64,000 bases of DNA from Hyperoplus lanceolatus (lineage: Eukaryota > Chordata > Actinopteri > Uranoscopiformes > Ammodytidae), in the NCBI GenBank assembly GCA_026929865.2, contig CM049395.1, positions 10,080,501-10,144,500 on the forward strand, written 5' to 3'. The translations under genes were made by a program, and so were the position numbers. Positions 36,561 to 48,879 of the stretch are shown here, piece by piece; position 1 is the stretch's first letter; every line of letters starts with the position of its first letter. The notes under the pieces are model-generated. The model worked only from the letters and a program-made list of their open reading frames with translations, was not told where the DNA came from and searched no databases.

Positions 36561-37666
36561 TTCTCAGTGGATAGAGCTCACACCAAAAAAGTCAAAGTTG
36601 GTCATGCTGTCATTTTTACCCATTACATGAAACGTTGGCGACCTGCTGATTGTTGTTGTTAATCACATTAAAAAAAACATTTTAGAATACAAGAACATTT
36701 CAAAAAAGTATGACAGTATAGTACAATATCAAAATGAGTTGCCTACCACTAAATATAATCTGAATAAGGTCAAGGGGTCAGAGGTCATGCCACTGTTGAG
36801 TTCAAACACCATGACCCGAATTATGAGGAATACTCGTTCAGTATTCGAAGTTCAATTCATTAGGAATATTTGTGATATTATTATATATTTTTTTGCTGTT
36901 TAGCTTAAACTGCAATATATGTTGTCAGCAAATAATAATATCCAGAGATACAAGTTATAAAACAATTGTTAAAAAATATATAGGCCTACAAATTTAATGC
37001 TAATCTGATCAAATGATTTGAACTTTGACCTAGTTTACCGCTGATCTTTCAAAGTGCAACCGGTGATACACTTAGCTGTTTACTACGTGACGTTACCAGA
37101 AGAGGCAAATTTAAAGCGGTACCAAGCAGAGTATGCAGGAAGACAGAGATTGAGGAAGAATATATTGTGTTATTATGTGTTTATCTTAACTTTATAACAC
37201 AACATTAGGCAATCTCGGAAGGAAAAGCATTGCTTGGTGAAATGCTAATGTTAGCTTAATTTAGCTGTTTGTCTACGTTCGCTAGCCTATGTAGCGCTCC
37301 TATTGCCCATCAACCGTGACTGGTTTGCCTTATGGGAATACCCAGTGAAGAATGGATGTAATATGGACACAAAAGATGATCAATATTGGATCTTTTATGG
37401 ATTTATAAATCACCGAAAAGATGCACGTTCCAGGATGAATTGATCAGCTCCAGCTGATTTGGAACTGAACAACAGCTGTTCGCTTCCACGGTGATGAAGT
37501 AAGAAACTCCTACTTAAAGGTGCAGCGTGTAATATGACATCATCAAGAAAGTTCTACAACGTTCTAGAATGCAACGCTCCCTGGGTAACCCTAACCCTTT
37601 AGAATAATAACAGAAGCTACAGTGGCCTTCAAGGACAAGAACAATTCTAAATTTTAACTTCTGCTT

Positions 37667-38362
37667 TGCTGAGATAATCCATCCCACCTCACAGGTGTGC
37701 CACATCAAGATGCTGATCTGACATCATGATTAGTGCACAGGTGTGCCTTAGACTGTCCACAATAAAAGGCCACTCTGAAATGTGCATTTTTTTGCTTTAT
37801 TGGGGGTCTGGGGACTCAGAACCAGTCAGTATCTGGTGTGACCACCATTTGCCTCATGCAGTGCAACACATCTTCTTCGCATAGAGTTTATCAGATTGTC
37901 AATTGTGGCCTGTGAAATGTTGGTCCACTCCTCTTCAATGGCTGTGCGAAGTTGCTGGAGACGGCTTATGGTGGAAAAATGAACATTCAATGCACGAGCA
38001 ACAGATCTGGTTGACATTCATGCTGTCAGCATGCCAATTGCACACTCCCTCAATGCTTGTGGCATCTGTGGCATTTTGCTGTGAGACAAAACTGCACATT
38101 TCAGGGTGGCCTTTTATTGTGGACAGTCTAAGGCACACCTGGGCACTAATCATGATGTCAGATCAGCATCTTGATGTGGCACACCTGTGAGGTGGGATGG
38201 ATTATCTCAGCAAAGCAGAAGTGCTCACTATCACACATTTAGACAGATTTGTGAACAGTGTTTGAGAGAAATGGTATCTGGAATGAATTTTAGATCTTGA
38301 AGTCCATCTCATGAAAAATGGGAGCAAAAACAAAAGTGTTGCGTTTATATTTTTGTTGAGTG
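37667..38362 (-). mobile_element. Tc1-like transposon, internally deleted
   Basis: Subterminal inverted repeats containing GAGATAATCCATCCCACCTC and TAGACTGTCCACAATAAAAG mirror each other. The right end carries the Tc1-type terminus reading CACTCAACAAAAATATAAAC on the minus strand, next to TA (38363-38364). The left outermost part of the repeat is missing. Minus-strand coding 38072-37826 keeps only the start and end of a Tc1 transposase. There is an in-frame TGA between MLTA and MSTRSVARALNV, and the whole DDE core is lost. Confidence 0.9.
37826..38072 (-). pseudogene. Tc1 transposase deletion derivative
   Basis: The helix-turn-helix segment RSVARALNVHFSTISRLQ is fused directly to the C-terminal QLRTAIEEEWTNISQATIDN and RRRCVALHEANGGHTRY. 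About 200 residues, including all three catalytic acidic residues, are gone. The join falls at a shared Leu-Gln/Gln-Leu sequence. Confidence 0.9.
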
Positions 38363-38789
38363 TAATAATTCAAAACATTTTTTTCAGCTATTATGCACTA
38401 AATTAAATGTACTTATGGATATTATAATTACTTTCTACAAAATCTGCTAGGAAATAAAACCCAAAATTCTACACACTGCAGGTTTAATTACTGTTATTAA
38501 AGTTATTAAAGCATCAACAGCAAACCAGCGTACTGTATCGTGCCACAAGCTTGGTTTAATGTTGTGTTTGATGGAGAGTATTGGAAAACCATCTCAGAAA
38601 ATCCAAACAGTATTCGAAGCCTGTAACATGGTATTCAGGACAGCCCTACTGTCTTTTTACCCATTACATGAAACATTGGCGACCTGCTGATTGTTGTTGT
38701 TAATCACATTTAAAAAACATTACCACGTGTCCACTAGAATCCAAAAAAGGTCAAGGGGTCAGAGGTCATGCCATTGAGACAGTATAAAC

Positions 38790-40053
38790 ACCATAGAAAT
38801 AATACACCTGATTATTCCCATGGTGTTAATACTGTCTAAATGCAAGCTCCAATGACACAATATGCCACCCATATAGTTTTGATGCAGTAGCTTTAGTGTT
38901 TTTTATAGAAATGCCTTTCTGTGACTGCCAAGACAAACTGGCTCTATGTGCTAACAAATGTAAAAATGTTTAGCCTTCCCATGCCCGTGTCCCTTCAGTA
39001 ATTAGTGTGATACATTTTTTTACATTCACCACAGTGCAGCCAGAAGGACTCACAGCTTCCACTGCCAGAGCAGGACTTAGAAGTCGGCTCATTTCGCCAT
39101 TAATGGAGTTAACAAGGTCCGCTGGGATCAGGCCGGCACAGCAATTGATGTCAGTTTAGAATAGTTAAGGAGGGTTGATAATGCTCCTAGGAATGTCCCA
39201 GTGGCCCTGTGCTCTGGTTGATAGGATAGGAGCAGAGCTGGACTCCGTGGACCCATGAGCTTATTCTTACACTCTTTAAAGAAAAAGGTTTTTAATGGAC
39301 TTGTGTCCTAAAATCGTTAACACTTCATCTGCTAATACATTCTCTTTGAAGACTGCTTCCTACTCTACAAGGGGACATTCCAGTTTTCTCTTGGTAATCA
39401 GTTTGCATGCTGGCTGTTTGATTTAACCCATTTATATAACTAGTAGTGACTCGCCAGCGTGTAGTTTTGACTGAATTTGTTGTTAGGGATGTTAACACTC
39501 AAGTTTGTCTCTTCTCTTTTTCACCTCTCACTGTGTCATTGAGCGTGTTGCATTGTGATACATGTGCATGTGATTAAACCTACCTCAGGGTTTTTATATC
39601 TTGGATTGATCCTTGAAGCCAAAATCCTCTGGGCACACGCTAACGGGAACTAGCATTTGTCAGATACTTCCCCGAGCCTATTGCTTTAAATGGGTCAGTA
39701 GCAGAGTTAAATTGGGTTCAGTGCACGGAAAGTGGCGCTAGCTGGCAGAAGCTGGTGGGGATAGAGAATATGTAAAGGAACTTGGAAACGTCTTGACATC
39801 CTGGCTGCTACAAGTCGTTCAAGTGATTCTGGACTTTAGCTAACTCAGTACATACTGTCAGATTAGTCCACCGTCATTGATACCGTCGTATTCCAAATGT
39901 GTTTGAAATGATTTCAAACTGAAGGCTCATCACATTTTGTATATTATATGTATTTATTTAATTTACTTTTTTGAGTGTTAATTTAATATTTAGATATACT
40001 GTGTGTTTCAACTGTTTATTTATTACTTCCATGTTACTATCCTTTACTTTTTG
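38790..40053. other. Intergenic, no gene recognised
   Basis: Repeat-poor. No exon or RNA was recognised. Confidence 0.4.
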
Positions 40054-40233
40054 CCTAACTGCTTTTTTTTAAGATATTTTTTGGCATTTTTATGCTTTAT
40101 TGATAGTGTAGAGACAGACTTGAAATGGGGCAGAGAGGGGAGTGACATACATAGAACGACCGCGGGCTGGAATCGAACCCAGGTCCGCTGCTGGCCGAGG
40201 CCCATGGGGGGGACGCCCTACCAACTGAGCTAA

Positions 40234-42800
40234 TGCCTCGTTTCCACTGAGTAGAGCGAGTCGGATAGGAGCGGTTCGGTCCGGGTAGTTTGGCTTTTCA
40301 TTTGCCAAAAGTTGGGTAGGGTACGGTTTAAGCGCGCCTAACCGCTCTGAGCCGCTCCTGATCTTAGTACTCCTCCGTAGGGGTACTAGCCGCCTGAAAG
40401 CGGGCCGAAACGGCGGAGAAGGCATTTGATTGGTCGAAATAATCATTTCTGCCATGTGTAGTCATCTCGGCTATTACGATTTCGACTTGAAAAGGTCTAA
40501 TCTAAATGAAAAGCTAGTATCACAAGTTTATTAGTTATTTCCTTTCAAACTCATATCAACTAACCTGTAACACAATGATTTAATTGTCTATTATTCCTTC
40601 ATATAGAAAACTCTCCGCTCACCACCGTTCCTACAAGAGACGCGAACTCCGTCCTCTTTGTTTAATAGCGCTGGATTTTACCCTCTTTACCACCTGTGTT
40701 TTACTTCTAAATAAAGTACAATATTCAATATATACCACCGTGTGAAAAGTGTCTATTTTATCAGAGCCACCTCTTTTTAGAATAAGGTCGACCTCCGCTA
40801 AACTATTAACTCTTTTAAATATTGCTTCTCAAAATGCTTCTCTATGTTTTAGAATAAAGATTTCAATTCGCAAGTTATTGTTTGTAAGTTGTACGTAACT
40901 TAGTATGTAAACCACCCTTCTGTTTAAAATATAACATTTATAATATTTTCAGAATTTAAACATCTTCGTTTAAACCTAAGAAGGTATTCTACCCTATTCT
41001 TTTATTTTTAAAGATTAAGGGTATGAGATTATGTACTTGTTGTGTTGTCAGCGTGTAGGCGATGCTAAGATGTCTTTACTTACGTTGTGTCCTCCTCGGG
41101 GCGACTCTCGTGATGGATAAAAAAAAAACCTCTACTTAGGTCCTGAATTTCACAACTTAGTCTACTGTGGCAGAGACTCGCGGAACGTTTTACTGGTTTT
41201 TATTCAAAATTACATGATTATCACAATGTCATATAACAGAGAGACAGAAAAGACAAAAGAAAGTATATGCTTACATATTATTTAAATGTTCTAGTCCTAT
41301 TTCTCATTATATTTGGTTACTTGATCCCGTTTCTAAATTTGTTGTAGCTCGTGAAACAATACCCAAACACTTGCATGAGTGCCTGTAAGTATCATCTTAA
41401 GCGCTCCGAAAACTTTGTGCCGTGCAAGGGGTTAGACAGATATCTTTATCGCGCCTAGATAAAGAAAGGCATTTCCCGTTGGCTAAAGGTTCCACAAAAA
41501 TATCTTTCTATTTCCTTGCAACTCAGTCCGTTTTCCTATTTCTACAAATCCTTGATCAAGTCATTCTTAGTGTCAAGAGGTTCAAAGATGTGTTTTTAAA
41601 ATACTTTGCCTCTAAGTACTTCGAAGTCCAAAATCTTTCGGAGTATTTTGGACTCACAAAGTTTTTCTAAGTTTTTCTTCTGCCTCCATGGTGGGAGACA
41701 GAGAAAGCTGGAACAGAGTAGTGTCTGCAAAAAACGGCCCCAAAAAGCCCTGTCCTGCTCAAAACTTGCTGTTATATAGTGACTTGAAAAACCAATGAGA
41801 CTTGAGAGAAGGAGGAGTGAAAAAAGTCCAGCTGCGTGGGGGAACCCCGGTAGCCCCCTCCCTCTACTCCTTACTACTGTATGACCATATAAGGTCCTTC
41901 CCCCTACTCACTTCCTATGGCCCTATGGTCCTCCCTCTTCCTCTGGTCAACTTTAACCTGATGATCCTTCCATTCTATTCTGTTTCATTAAACATTTCCT
42001 ACTTTTACCTATGACAAAAGGATATACAAATGTCACAAGATATGCACAAGTAATAAGTTGCATCAAGGTCACCTCACTCAACACGGCAAGAGTGAAGAGA
42101 GTCTTGTGTATTGGCGAAAATGTGAGCACAGCACTGTTTATTGTGTGGTGTTTTTCCTCGTCAATAAATTAATCAGTTGGTTACACTGTGTCCCACTAGT
42201 CACGTAGCTGCCGCAGCCAGCACTGTTCGCTCCCTGTATTTTATAGTTGCAACTTGCACCGAGCCGTCTCTGTGTGTTTTCGCCATAGATAGTAGTAAAT
42301 ACACGCTCACAACAACACGGGGGGAATAAATAAAGAAACGGCTGGTTTGACCAAGCAAAAACGAGAGACCGCTGGCTTGTGAGCGCGGCACTGTTTATTG
42401 TGTGGTGTTTTTCCTCTTCATTAAATGAATCAGTTGGCTACACTGTGTCCTACTGCAGCGATGTCGCGTAGCTGCCGCAGCCAGCGCTGTTCGCTCACTG
42501 TCTCTATCAGTTGCAACTTGCACCGAGCCGTCTGTGTGCTCACAACAACACCGGGGGAATAAATAAAGAAGCGGCAGGTTTGACCCAGCAAAAACAAGAG
42601 ACCGCTGGCTTGACCACAGTTGTTCCACAGCGTGATAGTTTAACCCACATTCTGGCGGCGGCTATCGCAGTACAGCCTAAACCTCGCCCTACCAGTAAGG
42701 GTAGGGTCGGCGGTGGAAACAACACCGAGATTCTTAAAAGTGAGCTGTCCCTCTCTGAGCCGCTCCGATCCGACCCGCTCTACTCGGTGGAAACGAGGCA
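40234..42800. mobile_element. PIF/Harbinger-like transposon inserted in the SINE
   Basis: Inverted ends TGCCTCGTTTCCACTGAGTA and its complement match over about 40 bases. The TAA duplication at 40231-40233 and 42801-42803 fits the TWA target of PIF/Harbinger. No transposase is recognisable in 2,567 bp, so it is non-autonomous or hollowed out. The right half holds a ~250-bp unit in two tandem copies; the middle (about 40.45-42.05 kb) is AT-rich foreign-looking sequence. Confidence 0.85.
42118..42617. repeat. Tandem duplication (~250 bp x 2) inside the PIF-like element
   Basis: Units at about 42118-42380 and 42381-42617 both contain GCACTGTTTATTGTGTGGTG, GCTGCCGCAGCCAGC, GTTGCAACTTGCACCGAGCC and GAGACCGCTGGCTTG. 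Confidence 0.88.
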
Positions 42801-42827
42801 TAAGGGCGCCCCAACCTAACTGCTTTT

Positions 42828-44080
42828 CACACACTGTCAATCACAACACATGGTATTCAGGTGTTGAATCCGACTCATTATGTCAATATATATTATTTTC
42901 TTTAAATAGTTATTTATTTTGTCCATCTTCAATGCCCCATGCCAATTGTATAAGTAGCCCTGGTTGGGAATAACTCATACCGAATTAAAGAACAATATTG
43001 GTGACTAGGTCAGTGGTGTGGAACCCAGTTGGTTTCGATTATGTCTTTTTGGTGTGGGAAGTAAACAATGTGCCCCCCCTCAGTTTGATGCCTCTTGCTC
43101 CTGCTAGGCTGCTCTGTGTGAGCAACTACCAGCGTGAATGTGTAGTAGTGTATGAGTGTGAAGCAGGGCAGTGCTGACAAACAGCATGGAGCTTAGCTGA
43201 CTTCCTGAATAATTACAGTCTGTTCTAAAAATGAATCCGAGGGCACGACTGCTGCAGTGGCTTATCTGTGTCTCAATGTGTCGCCTCTACTCCTTAGTGC
43301 ACCATCTGTTTTTTTTGTGCCACTGACACTGAGTCTGAATACACTTGTGTGCTTCTGCTCCACCTCAGCAGGGTGCACTGCTGCTAGAAGATGCATTATT
43401 TCACCATTTGGTGTGTTACACTGGAGCAACACAATTTAAAACCAATAAATAGCGCTATTGTTTTTTTTTCATACATATTTTAATATTCATTGCTGCTTGT
43501 TATTCCCACTGAGACCCATTAAACTTCAGTTACATTTCATTGGAATCCCCATGGGGGGTCTGTGTGTGGGTGTCTTTTTACAAAACGAATCACTTCCTAA
43601 TTAGATCACATTGAGAAAAATCTTTGTTTAGTCACCGGGTGAAGTTAATTGCTGGATTGCGAGGGATATGGCAACAGATTACTGCAGAGACCTTCTGTTC
43701 CCCTGCAGACTGCAGGGAAGTTGGACTGTGTCCATGTGAACCTGCTGACTGGAATGAGCATACAGAGGAGAAGCAGCTAGCGCTCTTCTTTCTGCCCAGG
43801 AGGAGGAGGTGTTGGATTCTGGTAGCTATGTTGGATTCATATGAACAAGTTTATGTTGTCAGACAACGACCCCCAGTTTGAAAAGCCATGTGCAATGGAC
43901 AAAGAAATAGCAAAGAAATCCCCTGATTTTGAGCTTCAGTTCTTGATAAATCCTTAACGGTTAACCTCACTGCAATTTAGTTTCCTATTTGACCAATTTT
44001 TCAACTGCTTTATATTTGGGATGACATCAAAATTCTCCAGAGGGGCACTGGTGGCCAGTACATAGTGCACATCCAAGGGT
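42828..44080. other. Intergenic, no gene recognised
   Basis: No exon-like segment or paired repeat was found. Confidence 0.4.
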
Positions 44081-44099
44081 CCATTTAAAATGGGTTAGA

Positions 44100-44330
44100 T
44101 TACTTTATATATGATGAATATAAGTGTCGTGAAAATTTAAATTTTTCTGGAGTTATTGCAGTTTTTCGAAGGTGTCTTTGACTCCTGGAGTTCCCTACGG
44201 CTTACTACTTGAGCCATTACTGTTTTCTATACTGCCACATGAGCATGACACAACAATAAATCAGAAGTCATCAATAACGGCCTGGTCCTCTCCGTAGAGT
44301 TCATCATATAACTACCTAAGATTACTGTCT
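44100..44330 (+). mobile_element. Degraded LINE reverse-transcriptase fragment
   Basis: At 44187 the frame reads GVPYGLLLEPLLFSILPHEH, close to the GVPQGSVLGPLLFSIY box of L2/CR1-type reverse transcriptases. The surroundings are too decayed to set limits. Confidence 0.5.
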
Positions 44331-44699
44331 TCAAAACGGTTAACTGTTAAACACTGTAGCCAGATTTCCCACTGAAATGATGGAAAATGTCAAACAAATG
44401 TCATCATTCTAACACTGGCTGATATGTATTCTAGAATTCATTTTGCTCATAATGCATGCTGGGAGCTGGCTCCTTATGTCACCTTCGCTATCAGACGCAG
44501 CAAGCAGTGCCTTCCCCAGGCAGGATCATACCTGTGGGCCCAAGGTCTAGACAGACTCTGGGTCCACTGAGCCTAGGGAGAGAAGAAGTGCAGATCTGCA
44601 GTGCACTGCCTGCGGACAGGGTAGGTTACATGTCTTCATCAATTTAGGCAAAAAACCTCTCCTCATTAAGAGTCTTTCCATGGCAAAGTGACTGAATTC

Positions 44700-47600
44700 A
44701 GAATTGCCTTAGTAAAATATGATCTTGTATGGAGGAGAAACAGACCCTTTTGGGAGAAAGTACTGTTTGTATCTGTGGAATAACAGAGTGACAGCATCAC
44801 AGCCATGTTTATTTTTTATTTTTTAGATGTGCCAGTGCTTCTTGTCTTCACTGGACAGCTTCACTACATAGAAATGGAGCACACAAATAATTCACATGCC
44901 ACTGTTGAAATGCTGCAACCTTATATAATACCATTTGACATGATCAGTTCACTTGTTCTTTATGCTGTGATTATGTCTGCTTCAACTTCTTAATGACCTC
45001 TCTATCAGATCAACTTTCATCACTCCATCTCCATCTCTGTCTCTCTCCTTTTTTCATATTCATAATGATCGGGCTCTTGCAGTGCTATTTCACTGCTCTT
45101 CTGTTCTTGTATAATTGATAAAACACATCTTGCATGTGAATAAAAGTATGAATTCACATTTTTAATTTATAAAAGGACAGTGTACATTAATTAACATTCT
45201 TCAGAGGTAATTTTTTTTAGTTAGCTTTAAAGCTGGTTTTCATTCGCATTCCCTTCACCTTCTTTTAATAGGCATCCTAAATTAAAAACATCATAAAGAT
45301 ACAAATACAGCCGATAAGAGAACTTTGCATTGCAGTTTCATGTGAATCAAATGAATCATGGGCCCAGCTTTTCCTTCAGCTTTAGTAGTGAGGGCATTAT
45401 TAAACACACGTCAACATCCTAATGTGACTAATATGCAATAGACACTGTAGCTACAGCTTTGTAATCTATCTTCACAGGCTTATAGATGCTCTGTGTCATC
45501 GGTGGGGAACAGATGGGTGGTATGAGCCCATTCCTCATGAGTGGACTCTTCCCAGAGATTGCTCTTTAGCGTTACCTTTAAAGATCAATGTATCCTGTGG
45601 AAGCTTAAGGCAATTCAGAAAGGAAAAAAAAATAATCCCCTACAGGCTAATGATATATTTAGAACACAGGAGAGGTTGTCAGCAGTATCTAACAGCCCTG
45701 CAGGAACACCATATTCTAGTGAGTAATAGGAAGGAACATATGCACAATGCAGTGTTTATGATTTTGTTAATGCCATGGTACATTTAAGGTGTTTAGAAGA
45801 TGTAATTCACATTATGTCTCTGGCATTTCTACAATGCCTTACGCTCCCTTCAAAATGCTGTTATTGCACTATGCGCTCCTATCGCCTGGGAGTTGTTTGA
45901 AAGGAGCGAGGAGCAGACTCTTTTGCCCGGGGGTCTGTCATGTTTGCGGAGATAGACTAGAGTAGTAATACTGGGGACATATGCTTCGCCCAGTTCAACC
46001 ATATGTCCATTCTGCTGCCGCTATTTCCTTTACAAACTGCATCGCATTAGCACAACAAGTCTGTGTCTGGCATGCTTGTTTTCGAGTAGTATTAATGTGG
46101 ACAGTCCCTGGAGTTGAAAGTAAGCCTGAGAGGCAGAGGTTAAAGGGAAAATTCACTTTAAATTAATTAACATTGTCTTACGCTAGGGATTTTAAACAGC
46201 TCAGACATGATCCACAAACATAGACAATGTTCCTCTGGAGATCACGGCACAAAGACACAGTAATATAACTGCTGAATGTATGTTCTGCAACTAGCACTGA
46301 ATTCCTAACAGACTTGTTGCCTGGCTAAGTTTCTTGTACGAGACATCCGGTCCAAATGGATTTTATGTGACAGTAGCTTCCAGCTGTGAATCACAAAATC
46401 TCCCGATATCCCAGAAAAATAATATCACATCTGCTAACAAAGTGTGCCAGCAGTCGTTCCATTATTCAGCGTCTGAGGACCAGATTCAGCATTTGTCTCC
46501 AGACGGCCTGTCAGCTGACAGTCTCTCTGCAGCTCAGCACAACGACTGAGCGTGACACCTAAATCCTGTTTAAGGCTGGATTTTGTCACACAAAAAAAGG
46601 GCAATAATCTGGAACTTTTGGCATTTCATACTTTCACACAAGAACATGTTCGATCAAGCTGAGATATGAAGTAGGCAGAAAAAAAACTCCTTTCAAATAT
46701 GTAGATCCACACTTATTCGACACCATATGCATATCCCCATCAAGTCCATATTTTGTGAACCCCTGAACCTTGTGCTGCAAACGTTTACTGAGTCGTCCCC
46801 TGGCTGCCTACAATATGCTCTAAATGGGAAAGCTGAATATTTTCCATCTCAATGGTACACATTCACATCCCAATATCATGTAAAGCTGTTTTCTATCAAA
46901 TTCAGCTCTGAAATTGAGTATGCATGAGCACCACACGGACTGCCAAATACTTGGCAGTAAATCCCTTTCATATTGTGAAGGGATGCTATTCTCTCAGCAT
47001 CCCATGGCTGTGTGCACAAAATGCCCAACCCTTTGGCTTTCTGCTGCTGCCGGTGGAAGTGCCAAGGGTAATGTTCTTTCAGGGTGTCCGTGCTGTGTCA
47101 GCCATTAGGGGGCACTGTGACTATGTGTCAGCCCCTGCGCCTGTTGCATTCCTCCTGCAGTGGGTGAGTGAAGTGGCCTCTGCTACATTATATCTGCCTT
47201 CTCTCAGGAGCTTTCAAGGCTGGGAGAAAATCACTGTGTTTGCTGATGATAATGCAATTAATTAAAGAGCCAATCATTTTAGCCCGGCACGTCTGCGTTT
47301 GAATGGAAGTTGTGACATATTGCTGCGTGTCGGTACATGCTGATGCCGAGCTGTGTCTCTGCTCATCATCAACAAACTTATATTGTTTGTTTTCCCGTGA
47401 CTGACCAGCGTAATGCAAATCATGTTTTCTTATTAATTTCAATATGGTGGTGCTGCATGGCAAAGCAGGAGGAGAAACAAAGGCACAGACATAGCATTCT
47501 CCCATTGTCTTTCTGCAAGCTACTTTTTAAATTGAATTCTGTTTGCTTTCCTCTTTGAGTGTATTGGCGAAGGCTTAACGTTTGTGTCTGTGTGTGGACT

Positions 47601-48274
47601 GTAGCCAGCGGCAGCTCTGGAAATGAGATTCTGTTCTCCTGCCAGATAAAGGCCTGTGCTGCCATTAGTGTTGCGGTGGAGGTAGCAGGAGGTTGCTCAC
47701 ATAATGCACCAGGCTCGCCAGAAAGGGACAGAGACGAGCAGGGAGACATGCAGAGAGGAAGGCAGGGACTCTAACCCAGTGAAGACAGTTTGCTCCTGTG
47801 CTGCACCCTGTACAAGATGGATAGCATGTCAACGCATGGGCTGAAAGGAAGGCAGTGTATAGCATATACACATCACTGAGAGTGTGTGTGCTCACGTGTG
47901 TGTGGCGTGCGTGTGTGTATGTGTGAGTGTGTGTATGTGCATGTTTGTGTGTGTGTGTTGACAGGGTCTGTTTGAGTGATGAGGGCACTGGCATAAGATC
48001 CAGTCTGTGAACATTATCATATAGCTTTCTGGTGAAGCTGCAACGCATCTGTGATGAGAAGAGAAGAGACAGGGAAGAGGAGAGATTGAAAGAAAGAGAT
48101 GAGGAGAGAGAGAGAGCTAGAGATAGAGATAGAGGGAAAGAGAGACACAGAGAGGAGGTGAGTAGTAATACCATCAGCAGGAAATGCTACATGGGTTTTT
48201 CCTATACCTTTCAGCAATTGGAAAGGGGGGGGGGAGGGGATTTAAGGTACTCTTACGCAACCTAAAAAGTGAAC
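44700..48274. other. Intergenic, no gene recognised
   Basis: Several ORFs of 60-170 codons are present, but none has a recognisable domain. A purine-rich stretch at 48050-48155 (GA-rich) is low-complexity DNA. Confidence 0.4.
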
Positions 48275-48612
48275 TTAGGGTGTATTCACAGTCACACAGG
48301 GAAAGTCCGCTAGTTCACTTGCTTTGGTCCAGACCAAATAGAGTTTAGGTTTTTTTTTTGTTTGGTGAGGTCCACTTTCATATTGCCCCTTTTGCAAGTG
48401 AACCAGCATTACGAAGCAAAACCACACCTGATATGAGGTCATTCATTCATTGCACAGACATTCTGGGGTGGAGAGAAGCAGGAAGCACAAAGTAAACACT
48501 GCAAAATATATAATTGATATAAAATAGGGTTAAAAATAATAAATAAATAGGCATCTAGCCTATAAATAAAAAATAAAAACATCAAATTATTGTTGTTTCT
48601 TATGGTTATAAT

Positions 48613-48817
48613 TAGGGCTGTAGGGAGTAGGCTATGTTTATTAATTGAAAATCCAAATTATGGTTTTAATACTGAAAATAAATTTAAACCAAACCATAAT
48701 TCAATTGGTCTGTCTCTTTTCTATGTCTTTGGGCAAATATAGGATAGGCTATAGAATGCCATTATTTGGTGAACCTATAGGTTGTGCACTCTTAAATACA
48801 ACTTGATTACAGTCCGC

Positions 48818-48879
<62 letters not shown>

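Larger units (their letters stand above)
37514..38487. mobile_element. MITE 'TTAAAGGTGCAGCGTGTA' hosting a Tc1 element
   Basis: The left end TTAAAGGTGCAGCGTGTA at 37514 is matched by TACACACTGCAGGTTTAA ending at 38487. The Tc1-like element at 37667-38362 lies between them, so the MITE was the older resident. Confidence 0.65.
36608..38780. repeat. Direct repeat pair flanking a 2-kb repeat-rich block
   Basis: 36616-36683 and 38649-38716 share CCATTACATGAAAC, TTGGCGACCTGCTGATTG and TTGTTGTTAATCACATT almost unchanged. Just downstream, GGTCAAGGGGTCAGAGGTCA recurs at about 36770 and 38747. The two are too long and separated to be a target-site duplication. Confidence 0.8.
40067..42814 (-). mobile_element. 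tRNA-derived SINE, interrupted, copy 2
   Basis: The same SINE as at 26569. The plus strand begins with a T run (tail) and ends GGGCGCCCC (tRNA head); the B box is GGTTCGATTCC on the minus strand. A 13-bp duplication CCTAACTGCTTTT flanks it at 40054-40066 and 42815-42827. The element at 40234-42800 is inserted in the A-box region. Confidence 0.9.

Noticed and set aside
43624-43881. 85-codon ORF as a possible gene
   Set aside because: No recognisable domain or codon-use signal.
46924-47265. 113-codon ORF (MSTTRTAKYLAVNPFHIV...)
   Set aside because: No domain, no family resemblance and no splice or promoter context; expected by chance in 64 kb.
48030-48160. Exon encoding RICDEKRRDREEERLKERDE with donor GTGAGT
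   Set aside because: A GA-rich low-complexity tract will always give Arg/Glu-rich frames; no convincing acceptor or partner exon was found.
47665-48174. 169-codon minus-strand ORF, Ser/Leu and His/Thr rich
   Set aside because: Built from GT-rich and GA-rich simple sequence on the opposite strand.
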